DNA of 44,326 nt from Phoronis australis. Its lineage: Eukaryota; Phoronida; Phoronidae. The notes beneath the pieces are model-generated. The model worked only from the letters and a program-made list of their open reading frames with translations. It did not search any database and was not told the origin of the DNA. The position numbers and the translations under genes are program-made. The DNA is taken from assembly GCA_002633005.1 (NCBI GenBank), contig NMRA01001137.1, positions 1 through 44,326 of the forward strand. The letters are read 5' to 3'. Positions 9,441-21,603 of the stretch are shown one piece after another. Position 1 is the stretch's first letter. Every line of letters begins with the position of its first letter.

Positions 9441-11205
9441 CCTTTGGATGTCACTGTTGACATTTTATTCGACTTTCCATGAAAGATACGGAGATACTGT
9501 ACTCACCCTTGGAAATGTTGTTTGTTAGGCCTTTTCAAGTACTTCGTCACCGGCCCTAACCCTACCATGTTTATCTACGCTTTTGATCGGCATACTTCCT
9601 TCTCAACAACACTTAAAAAAGATGTATACTTTACAGACGCACGAAAAAAAATCAATAAAAAAAAATTAAAAACCAACATGTAATACAACTAATAAACAAA
9701 CTAAAACGTACACTAAAACTTTCCTACAAATTAAATAAATAATAATTGAAAAATAAACTAATAAAATAAAAATAACAACAAAATGTGTTAAACATTTTAA
9801 AACACTCGTGTCAATTGCTATCACATAATACTTCACATTTCGTTCTCTCGGCATAATTTACACCTATTCCAACCGCGCTTAAGTTACGGTAATGCGTCAA
9901 CTTTTCTTTTCGTCTAGCATCGTGGTCGGGTATTTCCCACCAAGACGATTTTCGAATAGTCGGCTACTGTAGTGGCAGATAGGCGGACGTTACGATCGAT
10001 GAGATCACGTCTCACATGCCTGCTAAGTTGTCCACTGCCCAGGCGCGTATAGCTTAGTCGTACGAAATCTGCGCTCGAGTGCCTCCAGAGCGAGGGCATG
10101 ACCGGCTCTAGCTGTTTCTTTTAATTTTACGATTTTCGTATATACTAGTTCATTTCGGTGTAATTAGGTCTAAGCCAGTCACTCTAACAGTTGTCCTTAT
10201 CCGCGGAAGTAGGGTCGTTTTCATCTGCAACCCAGGATCCACTACACCCGGGCTATTAGTAGGCCTAAACAGTATCCATGTCACTGCGCCCAGTTTTTGA
10301 AAACGCGTCACTCACACTAGTGGGTTACATCTGCCCGTTAGGCGTATAAATCATATCAGATTACCGGTAATGTCTGACATATTTTAACACAAGATTTTTA
10401 ATTTACGATTTCAAAATCTTGTAACCTTTCATTTTGTTAACCTATATTGCACGCAACTGTGCCTAACCTACTTCCTAAAATTTTGTCACCAAAGCACACT
10501 GGGATCACACTAGCCCAAATTCAGTTGCAGCGCTCATTGACCCAGATTTCATGGTAATGGGCCAGCCTGTGGTTTCACTCTTATGTAATTACATAATAAC
10601 CTGTTGCATAGTGCTGATGACCTCGTGCCAGCAATGGAACTTTCTAGACTAAATTTTCATGATACCAGAACCCTAGGCTTAATTGCATTTCCTAACTAGT
10701 TGTGACCATCTTTTCCTTACATCGACAGCTTAAATGATATTTGTCCTTTTGAGTAGCTCTAGGATATTCGTTGAACACAATGATAGGGTGCTAGGCCTTT
10801 ACTGCCAATCATATTTTGTAGACCAAGTTGCTTCCTGATTTGTGTGCTTGATGTTGTCTATTTTATACGACTCGGGGTATCATTATTCCTGAGAGCCTGT
10901 TGCTCTCTCCTCTCTCGTATAGTTGTGTTGTGTAGGATTTTTATAGATATTTCATTTTTCTTAGACATATAGTAGACATGCAAGTTTCCGTATGAAGGTC
11001 TGTCTGTGGCCGATAGCTTGATACATGGTTTTAATTAATGATTTTTATCAATCGGTCAGTTTTCAACTTTAAAGCATCAGCAAATAAATAGGACTGTTTG
11101 AATAATGATTTTAGATCTGTTCATAATATTTATATGAAACGACATCTCCCATGCTGATGGTCTTTTACCTTTCCTGCACCATTACTTCTTTTCTAACTTA
11201 TACAA
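9441..11205. other. Intergenic, no gene recognised
   Basis: It contains an A-rich tract (about 9640-9780) and a patch of more balanced composition (9900-10320). Short open frames on both strands show no known domain. Nothing else is supported. Confidence 0.5.
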
Positions 11206-11560
11206 AAAAATAAAAACAAATCAAACTATTTAAAAAAACTAAATAACAAATATAAAAACTAAATAAAAATATAAATTTAAAAAAGTAAAATAATATTAAA
11301 AAATAAATAAATAAAATATTTCAAAATTTACATAAAATATTTAAAAAACACACAAATGAAAATATGAGAAATAAAAAATAAAAACAAATCAAACTATTTA
11401 AAAAATAACAAACATAAAAACTAAATAAAAAATATATATTTAAAAAAGTAAAATAATATTAAAAAATAAATAAAAAAATATTCTAAAATTTACATAAAAT
11501 ATTAAAAAAAAAATACAAATGAAAATATAAAAAAAAAACTAAATAAAAATGTTTTATAAA
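11206..11560. repeat. Tandem duplication of a ~175-bp A-rich unit
   Basis: The unit starting near 11206 (ATAAAAACAAATCAAACTAT) recurs near 11380. The two copies follow one another in register through AAAGTAAAATAATATT and TTTACATAAAATATT, with small indels. The plus strand is almost pure A with scattered C and T. Confidence 0.85.
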
Positions 11561-12239
11561 AAGAAATCTACAATCTTTCTGTTCTCAGTACAATTTTGCA
11601 GCGAGTTTCCCTAATAGCACATGCTTCCGTGTGAGGTCACTCCCCAGCCATTGTCACAACGCTTACCTCTTCTGGTACGCAAGTTAATTGTTCCACCGCA
11701 ATACCAACACCTTCGCACATAGGAACCTGAATGTCAGTTCTCTTGGGCTGCCCTACCCTAGCTCATACACGTACATGATGCATTAGATTCGTAATAATTG
11801 GGGTACTAAAGTGTGCCCTAAACTGGCTGAATTTCGCTAGGATTTGCCGCGATATGAGTGAGGGTTAGTTGACCTTTGGGGGCGGCTTGGACCCGGGGAA
11901 AGCCCGGCCGGGAGTGTAGGGTGGTCCTGTCCCATGCGATGCTCGGGTGGGAACCACCGCAGGTCCTCCAGGTAGGTTTGTGCTTGCACCGTTATGTGGT
12001 GCAATTTCCCTTGTAGCTAAGGCATAGCAGTGTCTGCTAGGTGAGTGTGGTATGGGGTCAGTAGAGGTGCCTGTAATGTGCAGCAATCGCAACTTTCTCT
12101 CGGCGACCAGGGTGTGGCTGGGCTTCGAGCTTAGGGGGAGCGGTACTGTTCACCGTGAGGTATCCAATCTGTCCTCGTGTGCCGTGCCCCAAGTCTAACA
12201 TCGTGCCTGCATCCCGGAGGGCGGGGGGGGGGGGCAGCT
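11561..12239. other. GC-richer intergenic patch, origin unknown
   Basis: From about 11860 the sequence is clearly more GC-rich than its surroundings, ending in a run of G at about 12223-12234. Frames on both strands are short and carry no domain I recognise. It may be one end of an unidentified mobile element together with the hairpin-rich patch that follows. Confidence 0.45.
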
Positions 12240-12771
12240 TCCATGAATATGGAGTCAAATCCGGGGCTGGTATTAGTCCTTTTCTCATTGCTTGTGACTA
12301 CCTTTTTCTCCCATCCCCTGTCACTCCCCTACCAGGGTCACGGCCCCCACGTGAGTTGTGGCGGTGGACAGGATTGTTCATCCATGAACAACCCTGCCCA
12401 TGTGGCACATACTGAGCCACAACACCACGTTTCTTACAATATCTCTTTTTATCACTCCGGCTGGTCTGCTCACTCAGCTTGTCCGGAACCTGCTTTGCAG
12501 GTTGTTATAGCCCAGTTGGCTGTTTGGTGTACCCACTTGGTACTTTATATGATATTTGCCCATTTGGCAGTTTGTACCCACTTGGTACTTGTTATTGAAT
12601 TTGCCGCTTTGCTCGACCCAGTTGGTAGGCAATCGGCCAATACCCATTTGGTATTATGTACCCATTTGGTACTATGCTAACCTGTGCCACTTAGTATCCG
12701 ATACTCGGTTACACTTTGGGTATCGGAAATGTGTGTGTTATCTCTTGTAATTAAGGAACCCATCTGGTTCC
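12240..12771. repeat. Cluster of hairpins and TACCCAYTTGGTA repeats
   Basis: At least four perfect inverted repeats lie within about 530 bp. They are TTGTTCAT/ATGAACAA (12374-12391), AACCTGC/GCAGGTT (12488-12504), TCCGATAC/GTATCGGA (12697-12727) and GGAACC/GGTTCC (12755-12771); TCCAT/ATGGA lies at 12240-12253. Between them the 13-mer TACCCAYTTGGTA, itself TACC/GGTA symmetrical, recurs at 12530, 12575, 12641 and 12659, with a variant at 12615. The role is unknown. Confidence 0.8.
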
Positions 12772-13576
12772 TTCTGTGAAATATTTATTTGTAGAGCTGT
12801 GACCCTGAAATTCCCAATACAACATAAAATATTTATTATTCTTGTTATTTTATTTGTCCCCAATAATCGACTTTTTGGTTCAATTAAACATGACCGGAAT
12901 AAATCTTACAATACAATACAGGTACTCCAGTAATTTTGACCGTGCTCCTGTCGTTCGTGTGACATCAAGAAACAATGATTTGTAAGTATGTCAGTTTTCA
13001 TTTTCAATAAACATTTCAGTGTAAATAATTAGTTGAAAATCAATTTATTTTCAAGACTAATTAATACGCGGACAACACTTGCTTGTATAAAACGTCATCG
13101 ACAAAATGACAAACAACCTAAGAAAAATATTCTGGGTATCCACATGGTTACACACGAACAATCTCATTTCAACTGCTACAATACATGATATTCCATACAC
13201 TACACATGTACTGAAAAGGATACTAGTGTTTGTGTAGTGCAACTCATAAGTGTAGCAACCGTTGCTTCACAATTATTAAACTTTAGCAACGTTTGCCAAA
13301 ACACATTTGGATGTTAGCGAGAGATGCAGTGCTTTACTTCTTTTCGAAGTCTTGGATACTTTTATAGTTACGAATATACGTTAGTAACAAAGTTGAGTAT
13401 TCTCTTAAACTTGAACTTAACATGCGAAACTAAAATCATTAGTTTTGTTTGACCTGACAAGACAATAAGGATGTCGGACAAGAGGTGCAGAACAGTGAAT
13501 TCGAACAAAACATTTGGAAGTTTTACAGACCTGCTCGAAATAAATTTTACGATGAGTAAATGCCTCTTAAGAGGAG
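12772..13576. other. Intergenic, no feature recognised
   Basis: AT-rich sequence with several AATAAA and ATTTATT words but no gene. A palindrome, CCTCTTAAGAGG, sits at about 13563-13574 just before the SINE. Confidence 0.5.
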
Positions 13577-13700
13577 GCAGTGTGGCCTGGTTGATGAGTG
13601 CCCGCTTTCTTTACTCGAGGTCGTGGGTTCCAGTCCCACCAGGTCACACTGCTAAACCCTTAAGCCAGGTTTCTAGCTCCTCTGCTCGGTTTTAACCACA
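13577..13700 (+). mobile_element. tRNA-derived SINE-like element
   Basis: 13577-13652 folds as a tRNA-like head. The acceptor stem is GCAGTGTG with CACACTGC, the A-box-like stretch is TGGCCTGGTTGATGAGTG, and the T-arm GTGGGTTCCAGTCCCAC is perfect and contains a B box (GGTTCCAGTCC). The anticodon stem is too degenerate for a working tRNA. About 50 bp of unrelated tail follows, ending near TTAATAAAG. This fits a Pol III SINE; the family was not identified. Confidence 0.7.
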
Positions 13701-16163
13701 TATTAATAAAGCATAAAAATATTTTCAGGTGATCAGTGCAATGGGCCCACATGCGAGGCCTGCGCACGTCTGGTACAACATGCATCAGACCGCCTGCAAT
13801 TATTTTTATTATTTTTTAAATGCCTCTTACATTGTTCAGAACACTGTTCGTAAATGTGCACATAGCTTTTAAAAGCTGTCGCAATGATTGAAATTTTTGA
13901 ATTTTCATCCTCCACTAATGTGTTTTTGCTGAAAAGCTTTCGACGGCTTTGTGTTGCTAATTTTTAAACTTGCGGAGTTTCGGGTTACGAATCTCAGAAA
14001 ATCGGACGATATCCGGTGTATATGAATTTTCCACCGCGATGGCTACACACCGCGTGATGAAGCACGGCACGTAAAATTATGTACTATTTCTCGAATGTAG
14101 CATATAAAAACGAAGACCGAATGCATGAAGCTGTATTTGAATTCATCTTGTTACTGTACCGTCAAAACTGAGACCCAGAAGAACTAATGGTTGCTATCAC
14201 CAATGCCTCGATTCTAAATGCTTCATGAGTGAATATTAAAGCAAGCAACAATTATTTCTACTTACCTTAATGTCTTTTAGGCGTGGCTGCTCACATTTAA
14301 TGTGCTACACTATTCATGCCTGGACTGCAAGACTTGAGCCAGCGCGTTTCTTCAGGGCGCGTTATTGGCTGGCAAACGCGGACAGACAATTAATGCCTTG
14401 GCAAAGTATCAAGTTATTGGTGGCACATTTTCTTCGAAATATCGTTTGTATAGTATATTGCAAGAAATGAATATAATCATTCATGGTCCATCATCTTGAA
14501 TATTTGGTTAGGCAGAGTCAACAAATCAGATCTGAATAGCGTTTCCTGTGCAATGAACCGGTGAGTGGGTTTGGGAATAAAGATGTTGTTGGCAAAATGC
14601 ACACACTATTTACTTTAAAATGATGACACCATTTATTGTATTTTTTTATAGACGTGTGTAGTGTCTACATGAAAACAAGTGTTCAATACATGCAAAAGTT
14701 TGTGATTCTACTTGAGCTAATCACACACTCTTAACAAAGTAAACATTTCAGGCGTCAGTTTCAAATTTTGTACAAATATTTTGCGAATTTGTTTTTTTTT
14801 TGTACCAAGTTATTTGACGAAACACTGAAACAGCTTGTTAAAAGGGCAATAATCCCATGTATTTTGTTTTAAACCAACTTTTTGCTTAGGAGACTCACCA
14901 GCACATGATTGATTCCATCTTGTTCCTAACCCGATTAGAAATGACCACTATGCTTGTGAAGAACTGTTTAAGATCTGACCAGTTCAGTTGCCTGGCTGCT
15001 TAATTTTCTGCAGTATGATCGTCCATTCTGGGTTCCACTGTTCAGATGTCATAAGGGGTAATAAAACAATTACTTCTCAGCCAGTACCGTCAGCACTTTG
15101 TTACGCTGTGTTTAATTACGCAGCCCAACTGGGGCATTTGTATGACTGCTTTCACTGACCTTGCTTGCCAATTTTAAAAAGCACAGATGATTTACAACCG
15201 TCCGCAAAATTCCAAGCCACTATGCGAACTAGTTATCAAGGCCCACAATGCAACGGTAATCATTTCAGTATCCTATCAATGGATGCAAACGTGATATAGT
15301 TGTTTTGGAGCCACAGATACCCGAGTAAAGAAAGTTGATGTTTTGAACACCAAAACAAGGCTGATGTTACCATTTGTAAGTATCGGGAAATTGTAATAGA
15401 TAATACCTTTAAATGTTATTAATAACTTGTTATGAAAGGTAACAGGCTACCTTCATTCTTGCAAAACAACAACTTTAAAATAACAATACTCGACTTACAA
15501 AACTGCATATTTCTATTTGATTGATGATAACAGTGTCTTATTCTATATTAAAATAATGTCGAGATGTTCGTAATCATGTGATTGCGTTTTTTTTTCTAAA
15601 CATTCGTGATTAATTTTCCACGGAGATTGCAGTAATTCCCGCAAACATTATTTTACCCTGTTGATTCTTTATTCGACATTGATAAATTATGTTACTTTAT
15701 CTCTAACTTCTACGGTTCCGGCTTATATTGTACAACAGATTACACTAATTTAAATTTCTTCAAGACACCACAGGTATTTTGTACTAATATTAAAACCATG
15801 GGAAACAGTAAGTAGCCCAGAATGGCATTGTATGTACAACACGTTGTCTTTTTAAATGTAAACAGTAATGGGAGACACCAATATTCTGTTTATAAAAGCT
15901 TTGTTTTCAACACCACGTACTTATAGAAAACTTGATATGAACAGAGACTTCACACAGTCGGAACCTTCTGTCGATTCCAAAATGGCGACCTTTTACAATC
16001 ATCAGATCGTGACTAGGCCCGTTAGTCTTGCCACAACGCTAATAAATACATGACTCTCTAGACTAAAATTAAACACTTGCGTGTCTGAGAGTTTTTAAAG
16101 GGAATATTACCGGGTTTATTGGAGAAAAACACAACGAATATTGTTGGATAGGATAAACTATTT
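13701..16163. other. Intergenic, no feature recognised
   Basis: 2.5 kb of AT-rich sequence. Short open frames lack domains and do not chain through splice sites. I see no tRNA, repeat array or inverted repeat that I can defend. Confidence 0.5.
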
Positions 16164-16232
16164 CATGGGCGGCGCAGCACTGAAAAAAGTGGAGGGCTAT
16201 AGCCCCCAGCCCCATTTGGTGCGCCGCCCATG
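16164..16232. mobile_element. 69-bp palindromic mini-element
   Basis: Perfect 13-bp terminal inverted repeats, CATGGGCGGCGCA and TGCGCCGCCCATG, bracket a 43-bp core that itself contains GGGCTATAGCCC. It is GC-rich in AT-rich DNA. It resembles a very short MITE or a solo pair of transposon ends. No clear target-site duplication was found. Confidence 0.65.
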
Positions 16233-16567
16233 TATTTGAAGTTATTAGCTGTGATCAGAGGTAGAAAAACAACATTCGTGATTCGAATCAAATCTCCAAT
16301 TCTCGCCATTGTCTGCTAGAAATGAAGTCCGGTGACTTTAACATTTTAAAATACGTTAAAGTATTCTGCTGCTTATCGAGTATCCGCATTTCTAGATACA
16401 GGAGTACCTTTAAGTACGTAGTTCTCTCTTCTATTCTTCTTAAATTCCTGTGGCGAGTGTGACAGTAATAACTTCAGTAATTCAGCCTATTGCGTTTTGA
16501 ATCTACCTTTTCACCGACTAGTTTTGATGAATTTAAACATCGATTCTCCAGAAATTTACAGCAGACG

Positions 16568-16683
16568 ATATCCTGTTGTTGTGCTATGGAGTGTTCAAAA
16601 AGATCGGAAACTAACCATGAGTTTCCATTTTACCGGTTTCATGTAAACGACAATGAGACAAGGAAACGGTTGCATTTTGTAAG
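16568..16683 (+). pseudogene. THAP-type zinc-finger exon (N-terminal half)
   Basis: The plus-strand frame reads CCCAMECSKRSETNHEFPFY followed by RFHVNDNETRKRLHFVR. It then meets a strong donor, AAG|GTAAGC, at 16683. The pattern CCAxxCxxRS...FYRF...RxxW..xVRR is the start of the C2CH THAP DNA-binding domain. The usual Trp is Leu here, and the second half with the Cys-x2-His ligands is not found downstream, where inverted-repeat elements sit. It could be the first exon of a THAP gene whose other exons I could not find, or debris of a P-element-like transposase. No in-frame upstream ATG is visible in the same exon. Confidence 0.5.
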
Positions 16684-16866
16684 GTAAGCAAAATAACTAT
16701 CCTAATTTGAAAGTAAAGTGTCATCAGTCGTAATATGCACCGCCTCACCCATCGTCACTGCCAAGGCAATTCGTTTTGCCAACTGTAAAGTTGTGCACCA
16801 GCGTGCGTGACCTTTGAGCAAAGGCACAATATACAAGGTGTCTCTAGTGGTACATAAATTCTCCAG

Positions 16867-17287
16867 TGCCCGGTTGCATGAAACAGTCCCAATTAGGGAC
16901 TCAACCAAGTTCCCTAAGTCTTTTGCTTATTTATGTCGTTTTTTACTCACAGATGTAATATCTTCTATAATTTTATCTTTATTATGAGCTCCTCTTTGAC
17001 TAATGGTATTTTCTAATTACTGAAAACTGAGTCCTTAATTAACTCAGAATAATTAGAAACTTAGTCCTTAAATTAGATGCGTTGCATGAAAAGATCCCTA
17101 CTTTGTTTCAATAATATTGAAAATTCAACTTATAGTTTCTTTTCGATTCTTATCAAAGTCAAAAATTGACTTGGTAATGAGATTTAAACAGCATAAGAAA
17201 GGGTAGTCGGTGTTAGCCCACAAATACGCATTAGATTTAGGGAACTTAAATGAGTCCCTATTTGGGACTATTTCATGCAACCGGGCA
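16867..17287. mobile_element. MITE with ~50-bp terminal inverted repeats
   Basis: The left end TGCCCGGTTGCATGAAAC... and the right end ...TTTCATGCAACCGGGCA are inverted copies over about 50 bp, including AGTCCC, AGGGACTCA and AAGTTCCCTAA blocks. The total is 421 bp with no coding capacity, as expected of a non-autonomous DNA transposon. No unambiguous target duplication is seen, so the superfamily is open. Confidence 0.8.
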
Positions 17288-17322
17288 GAGGCCCAGTTGC
17301 CTAAAAGTTATACGCTGCATAG

Positions 17323-17903
17323 TATGGTGGGCCGTTGAGGGGCAAGTGTCGCCGTAAAATTACTCTCGTAATTACGAGCGTAAATTAAATTGCAGGAGAG
17401 TCGCCGTACAATTACGCTCGTATATTAAATGGGGAAAAATTTCGCCGTAAAATTACGCTCGTAATTACGAGCATAAGTTAAATTGCAAAAGTGTTGCAGT
17501 AAAATTACGCCCGTAGATTAAATGGGGGAAATGTCGCTGTAAATTACGCTCGTAAAATACCTTAAGAACGTTCCAAATTTAAACCAATGTTGCTGGGCAG
17601 CTCGTTCTTGCACAATAGCTGACATGGCAGCAGCGATTTGATCCGCCGCGATTCAGCGATAGTATCGTAGACATGAAATCAGTCAGTAAATAACTATTTC
17701 CATGAGCGCGCACGATCGTGGATTGTAAAACCCAACGTCATTGGCTAAGAGTTGAAACTAAATTACGAGCGTAATTTTACGCCGTAAAGAATTAAATTAC
17801 GCTCGTAATCTTACGGCGTAATTAACGACATAAATAACGGCTTAATGTACACAATTACGCTCGTATTTTTCCGGCGACACTTTCCCCCCAACGGCCCATC
17901 ATA
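17323..17903. mobile_element. 581-bp inverted-repeat element with 6-bp target duplication
   Basis: The ends TATGGTGGGCCGTTG and CAACGGCCCATCATA are inverted repeats extending about 40 bp through AAGTGTCGCCG. GCATAG flanks both sides (17317-17322 and 17904-17909), a likely 6-bp target-site duplication. The interior carries repeated palindromic TTACGCTCGTAATTACGAGC-type words in both orientations. Non-coding; likely a MITE or foldback element. Confidence 0.8.
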
Positions 17904-17909
17904 GCATAG

Positions 17910-19009
17910 CAACAATGACGTCTCATTATCACGCGCCACTTTATTCTAATTGAACAATGCAAATAACGTCTTGCAACAATCAAACATATCCAGCTGATAA
18001 TTTTGAAATTTTTTGCAACCTAGCCCAGAAATTTGAATGATGTCATCTAATGGGCAAAAATTTTACAAGCAGTTCACGTGGCTTAGAGGGAGGGCATTGC
18101 GAATGACTTTTTGTGAATAAGTGTACAGTCAGGGATCATTTAAGAAAATCGTAACTATTGGTCAAGTGTCCCGCAAGGATTCAAATCTGTAAGCCAATTT
18201 GGAGGGCCTATGGTCCACATTGATAATTTCTGTCCTTTGTCAATTCGAATTTTCACCGGTGTACATAACTGTGCTGACGATCGAAGGTGCAGGACATGTG
18301 CGCACCCAGCCTAAGATATAGGGAGCTCGAATTTTTCAGTATGTGGACCTTTTACTGAAAAAAATTGCGGGACAAAAAAAAAACAAAAAACGAGGTACTA
18401 CGTTGAGACCTGTGAATTGTGCATTCGCACCGGATTCTAGTTTGCTCTGAATTTCTGTTTCTCTGAGGCAGACCTTTGTGTCCACTTCGCCACATGTGCA
18501 AGGGTGCTCCCCCTGGGTGCGCGCAAGCAGGAGGAATGTCCTAACTCAAGAAAAAAAGGGGGGGGCAAAGTTCTAAGTTTCAGCCTGCCAACTATTTATA
18601 TAGCGTACATTTGGCGAGGGTTAAGGATAGTGATGTTGGATGTTCTTTATTTTCAGCTAAGACAACTTCACATACAAAGCAAACACATGGGTGCGCAATC
18701 GGCACTTCCCTACAGTCAAGTGGGATTGGTCCTCCAGATTCTTAAGAAACTTCACGTTGTTACTCTACAACTTTAATGAGAAAGATAAAAATGAAACACT
18801 GGTTTAGGGTAGTCACTGATGAGCCTCAACCCATTACACCGAGGGAAAAATCAACCAAGCACAGCCTGCAGTCAGCATTGATCATAACATGTAGTTATTT
18901 ACTAAATTACGCAAAAATATTGTTTCAAACAAAGATATCACTCCAAACAACAAATTCCGCTTGAAACAACGGATATCACGCTGCATACAAAAACTGATCG
19001 AAACAGTGC
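17910..19009. other. Intergenic, no feature recognised
   Basis: A 90-codon plus-strand frame (18504-18776) shows no domain and has a low-complexity Lys/Gly start. No other signal. Confidence 0.5.
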
Positions 19010-19385
19010 ACAAGTAAAACTTTGAATAATGGCGGCCTTAATTTGCATTAATTATACAAATTTGCGTTAAAAATGCAAAGATTTCATACAACAACATGCA
19101 AACTGGTTTCATTAAACTAATTAACCAGAAGAATATAGGTGCAAATATCTTGGTAGTTCACCTGTGGTGCCTGGTAAGTAGCTATATTTACACGAAGAAT
19201 TTTGAATAATGGCGGTCTTAATTTGCATAAATAATGCAAATTGACTATATATCCACCAAAAAATTTCACTACTAATTTCGGTGACCATGGAAACATGGGT
19301 GAAAACGTCAAAATAATCTGCCTGAAGTGCTTGGTAAGGAAAAATAAAAGTTTGCATAATGGCGACCATAATTTGCATATTTAAG
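19010..19385. repeat. Degenerate tandem repeat containing AATGGCGRYC
   Basis: The phrase 'ATAATGGCGGCCTTAATTTG' recurs three times in the same orientation at about 19026, 19206 and 19358, with small changes. The copies are 150-180 bp apart; the second and third are preceded by related TGCCTGGTAAG/TGCTTGGTAAG words. Non-coding. Confidence 0.75.
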
Positions 19386-21603
19386 AATAATGCTCAAGTG
19401 TTGCGAACGGTCACCTCCTTAAATCGTGGTTGCTTAGACCTAGGCTACATGAAAGAGCAAAGAAAAGAACTTTCGGCAAATCCAGATTCAACCCCATGGC
19501 TCCCGGACTAATGATGAGTAAGTCTATATTCATTACAAAATTGGGCTGTGCCGCGGCTGTGTGTGCCTCGTCAATAGATTTCTAAACAGGTTGCGGTACA
19601 TAAAATCCTTGAATATCCAGTCAGGAACACTGATATAGCTTCGTTTGTGCGGAGGAAAATTATCTCATTAGAGATGACTTCGCGGCAATAACATACTGAC
19701 TGATTTAAATTAAACTATTGTGGTCTAAAACTCTTTTTTTTACCTGTTTTACTCCTAAAGCTGAAGTCCACGAGAAAAATTATGTTGGAATCGTGGTTTT
19801 ATGAATACATGATAGATATTATTAAAAAATGATGTCTTCGTTTATGTTTTCTGACGAACGAGGGACGTAACCGGGTGTATGACGTGTGAGTTCTACCATT
19901 AAAAAAGATCGAAAGATGCTTCATATCAGAGTACTTATTATCTATAATCTTGGAAACCAGTTTCCTTTGGAACTGAAACTATACGGGAGTAGTTTGACAC
20001 GATTAGCTCCAAAATTACGCCCAACATCGTTAAAGAGCATTGACAACGACTGCTACCTGCAGCTTGCACCGACATAAAAGACTATTGTCTACATTGATAA
20101 GAGCATCGATAAATTACTTTGTATTGCTCTGTACATGATCTTAGAAGGCATTTACAAGACGACTGATACTTGAATTGGCTCACGGATTAGGAGATTTTAT
20201 TCGGGTCTGAACATACGCGACCATGTCTGACTAAAATTCAAACTTTTACCAGCAAAAATACCACCCAATTTCTGAATACATGTAGTTTGTATGTTCCAAA
20301 GGTTCGTTTTTCTTGTGAGACGAAACCTCAGGTATACCTCTTCCTGCTTAGTCTCTTAGGAGTATCTCTGCCATACAAAATCATGTGATGTGTTAGTTAA
20401 TTTTGTTAAATCCTACTAACGTAATCTGACATAATTCACAATATGACTTCGAATGGAGCGCTGCAGTAGGCCTGCATGTACCTGTATGATTGTATAAGAT
20501 GCTTTAGAGTCAAAGCTAATGCTTTTCGACTTCTCTATTTTTCATGTACATCTGGAACGTACGCATTTTCCCAGTGCCATGCTCATAGCCGTAACAGTAA
20601 ACGAAAGGGAGTTGTATAATCACATTTATTTAAGGTTACTTAGGACAAACAAAGTAAGGGACAAAATGTAAAAGACTCGACAGACCATAGTTCAGGCCTG
20701 TAATAGGAAAATAGCAAACGACATTGAAACACCGTCCTAAAATTAACACACTCTATGAAAGAAGGTATCGACAAACACGCATATACACGCAAGCACGCAC
20801 ACGCGTCAAATTCCAAACAGCTGTCAAGCCTTTAGGCTACGTGGTCCACTCAACACTGAAATGCAAACAAATGTTCTTTGCTATGTCAACAACTGTCCCA
20901 ATAAAGGAGATATGAATTTTAATCGAATACAGCAACTTCTAACAATCCTAAAACATCTATCGACAAAGCAAATCCCGCGAGTGGGTGGTACACCTGGCGG
21001 AGACGAATTGCAAATTTATCCAAATTTTACCCAACAGTGAATGAATATTAATGCGCAGCAGCTTTAAACACTCATAATTAATGATTACAAACGACTGTAC
21101 TACTTTCGAGCACTTTTTGAATTTCCAATTTTGTAGACGTAGAGGAAAAGTATCCATGAGGAAACGTATTATCCGAATGTCAACAATTTACGACAGTTAT
21201 TTGTGGAATATTTTCACACGAAAATCCATAACGTCTCTACCGAAGACAGGTGCACAAATACAGCGGCCATGTACGGTTGGAAGTCCAGGAGACGCTGTTC
21301 CTCTTCTGTGCGGAGCTGGATCACTTCTTTTATAATGTTACCAGAATTTATCCGTGTTCATGTGACTTTAGGCGTTGTATAAAACGATCCAAATTTCAAT
21401 CCCGTTAATTTTGGAAAAGAAATCTGCTGGATTTTTTGTTTTCGACCGTAAGTAAAAATGATTTTTTCAATTTATCCATTTCCCGCTTGAATAGTAGACA
21501 CATCATTTACAAACTTTGTATTATGAATCTAGTTCCACAGTTTTCGTTTAGTTTAAATACTGTGGACACGTGTTGTCCGTGTTTTTCATTTGTACCAAAT
21601 ATT
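19386..21603. other. Region 3' of gene R, no gene recognised
   Basis: Downstream (minus-strand sense) of the gene R stop codon. No open frame with a known domain. Besides the signal overlapping the stop codon, the nearest AATAAA on the minus strand that I found is near 20626, which would be a distal polyadenylation site. Confidence 0.5.

Noticed and set aside
12177-12680. 167-codon plus-strand frame
   Set aside because: It runs through hairpins and TACCCAYTTGGTA repeats, has biased composition (Trp, His, Leu) and no domain.
13577-13652. Functional tRNA gene
   Set aside because: Acceptor and T stems pair, but the anticodon stem does not form; a SINE head explains it better.
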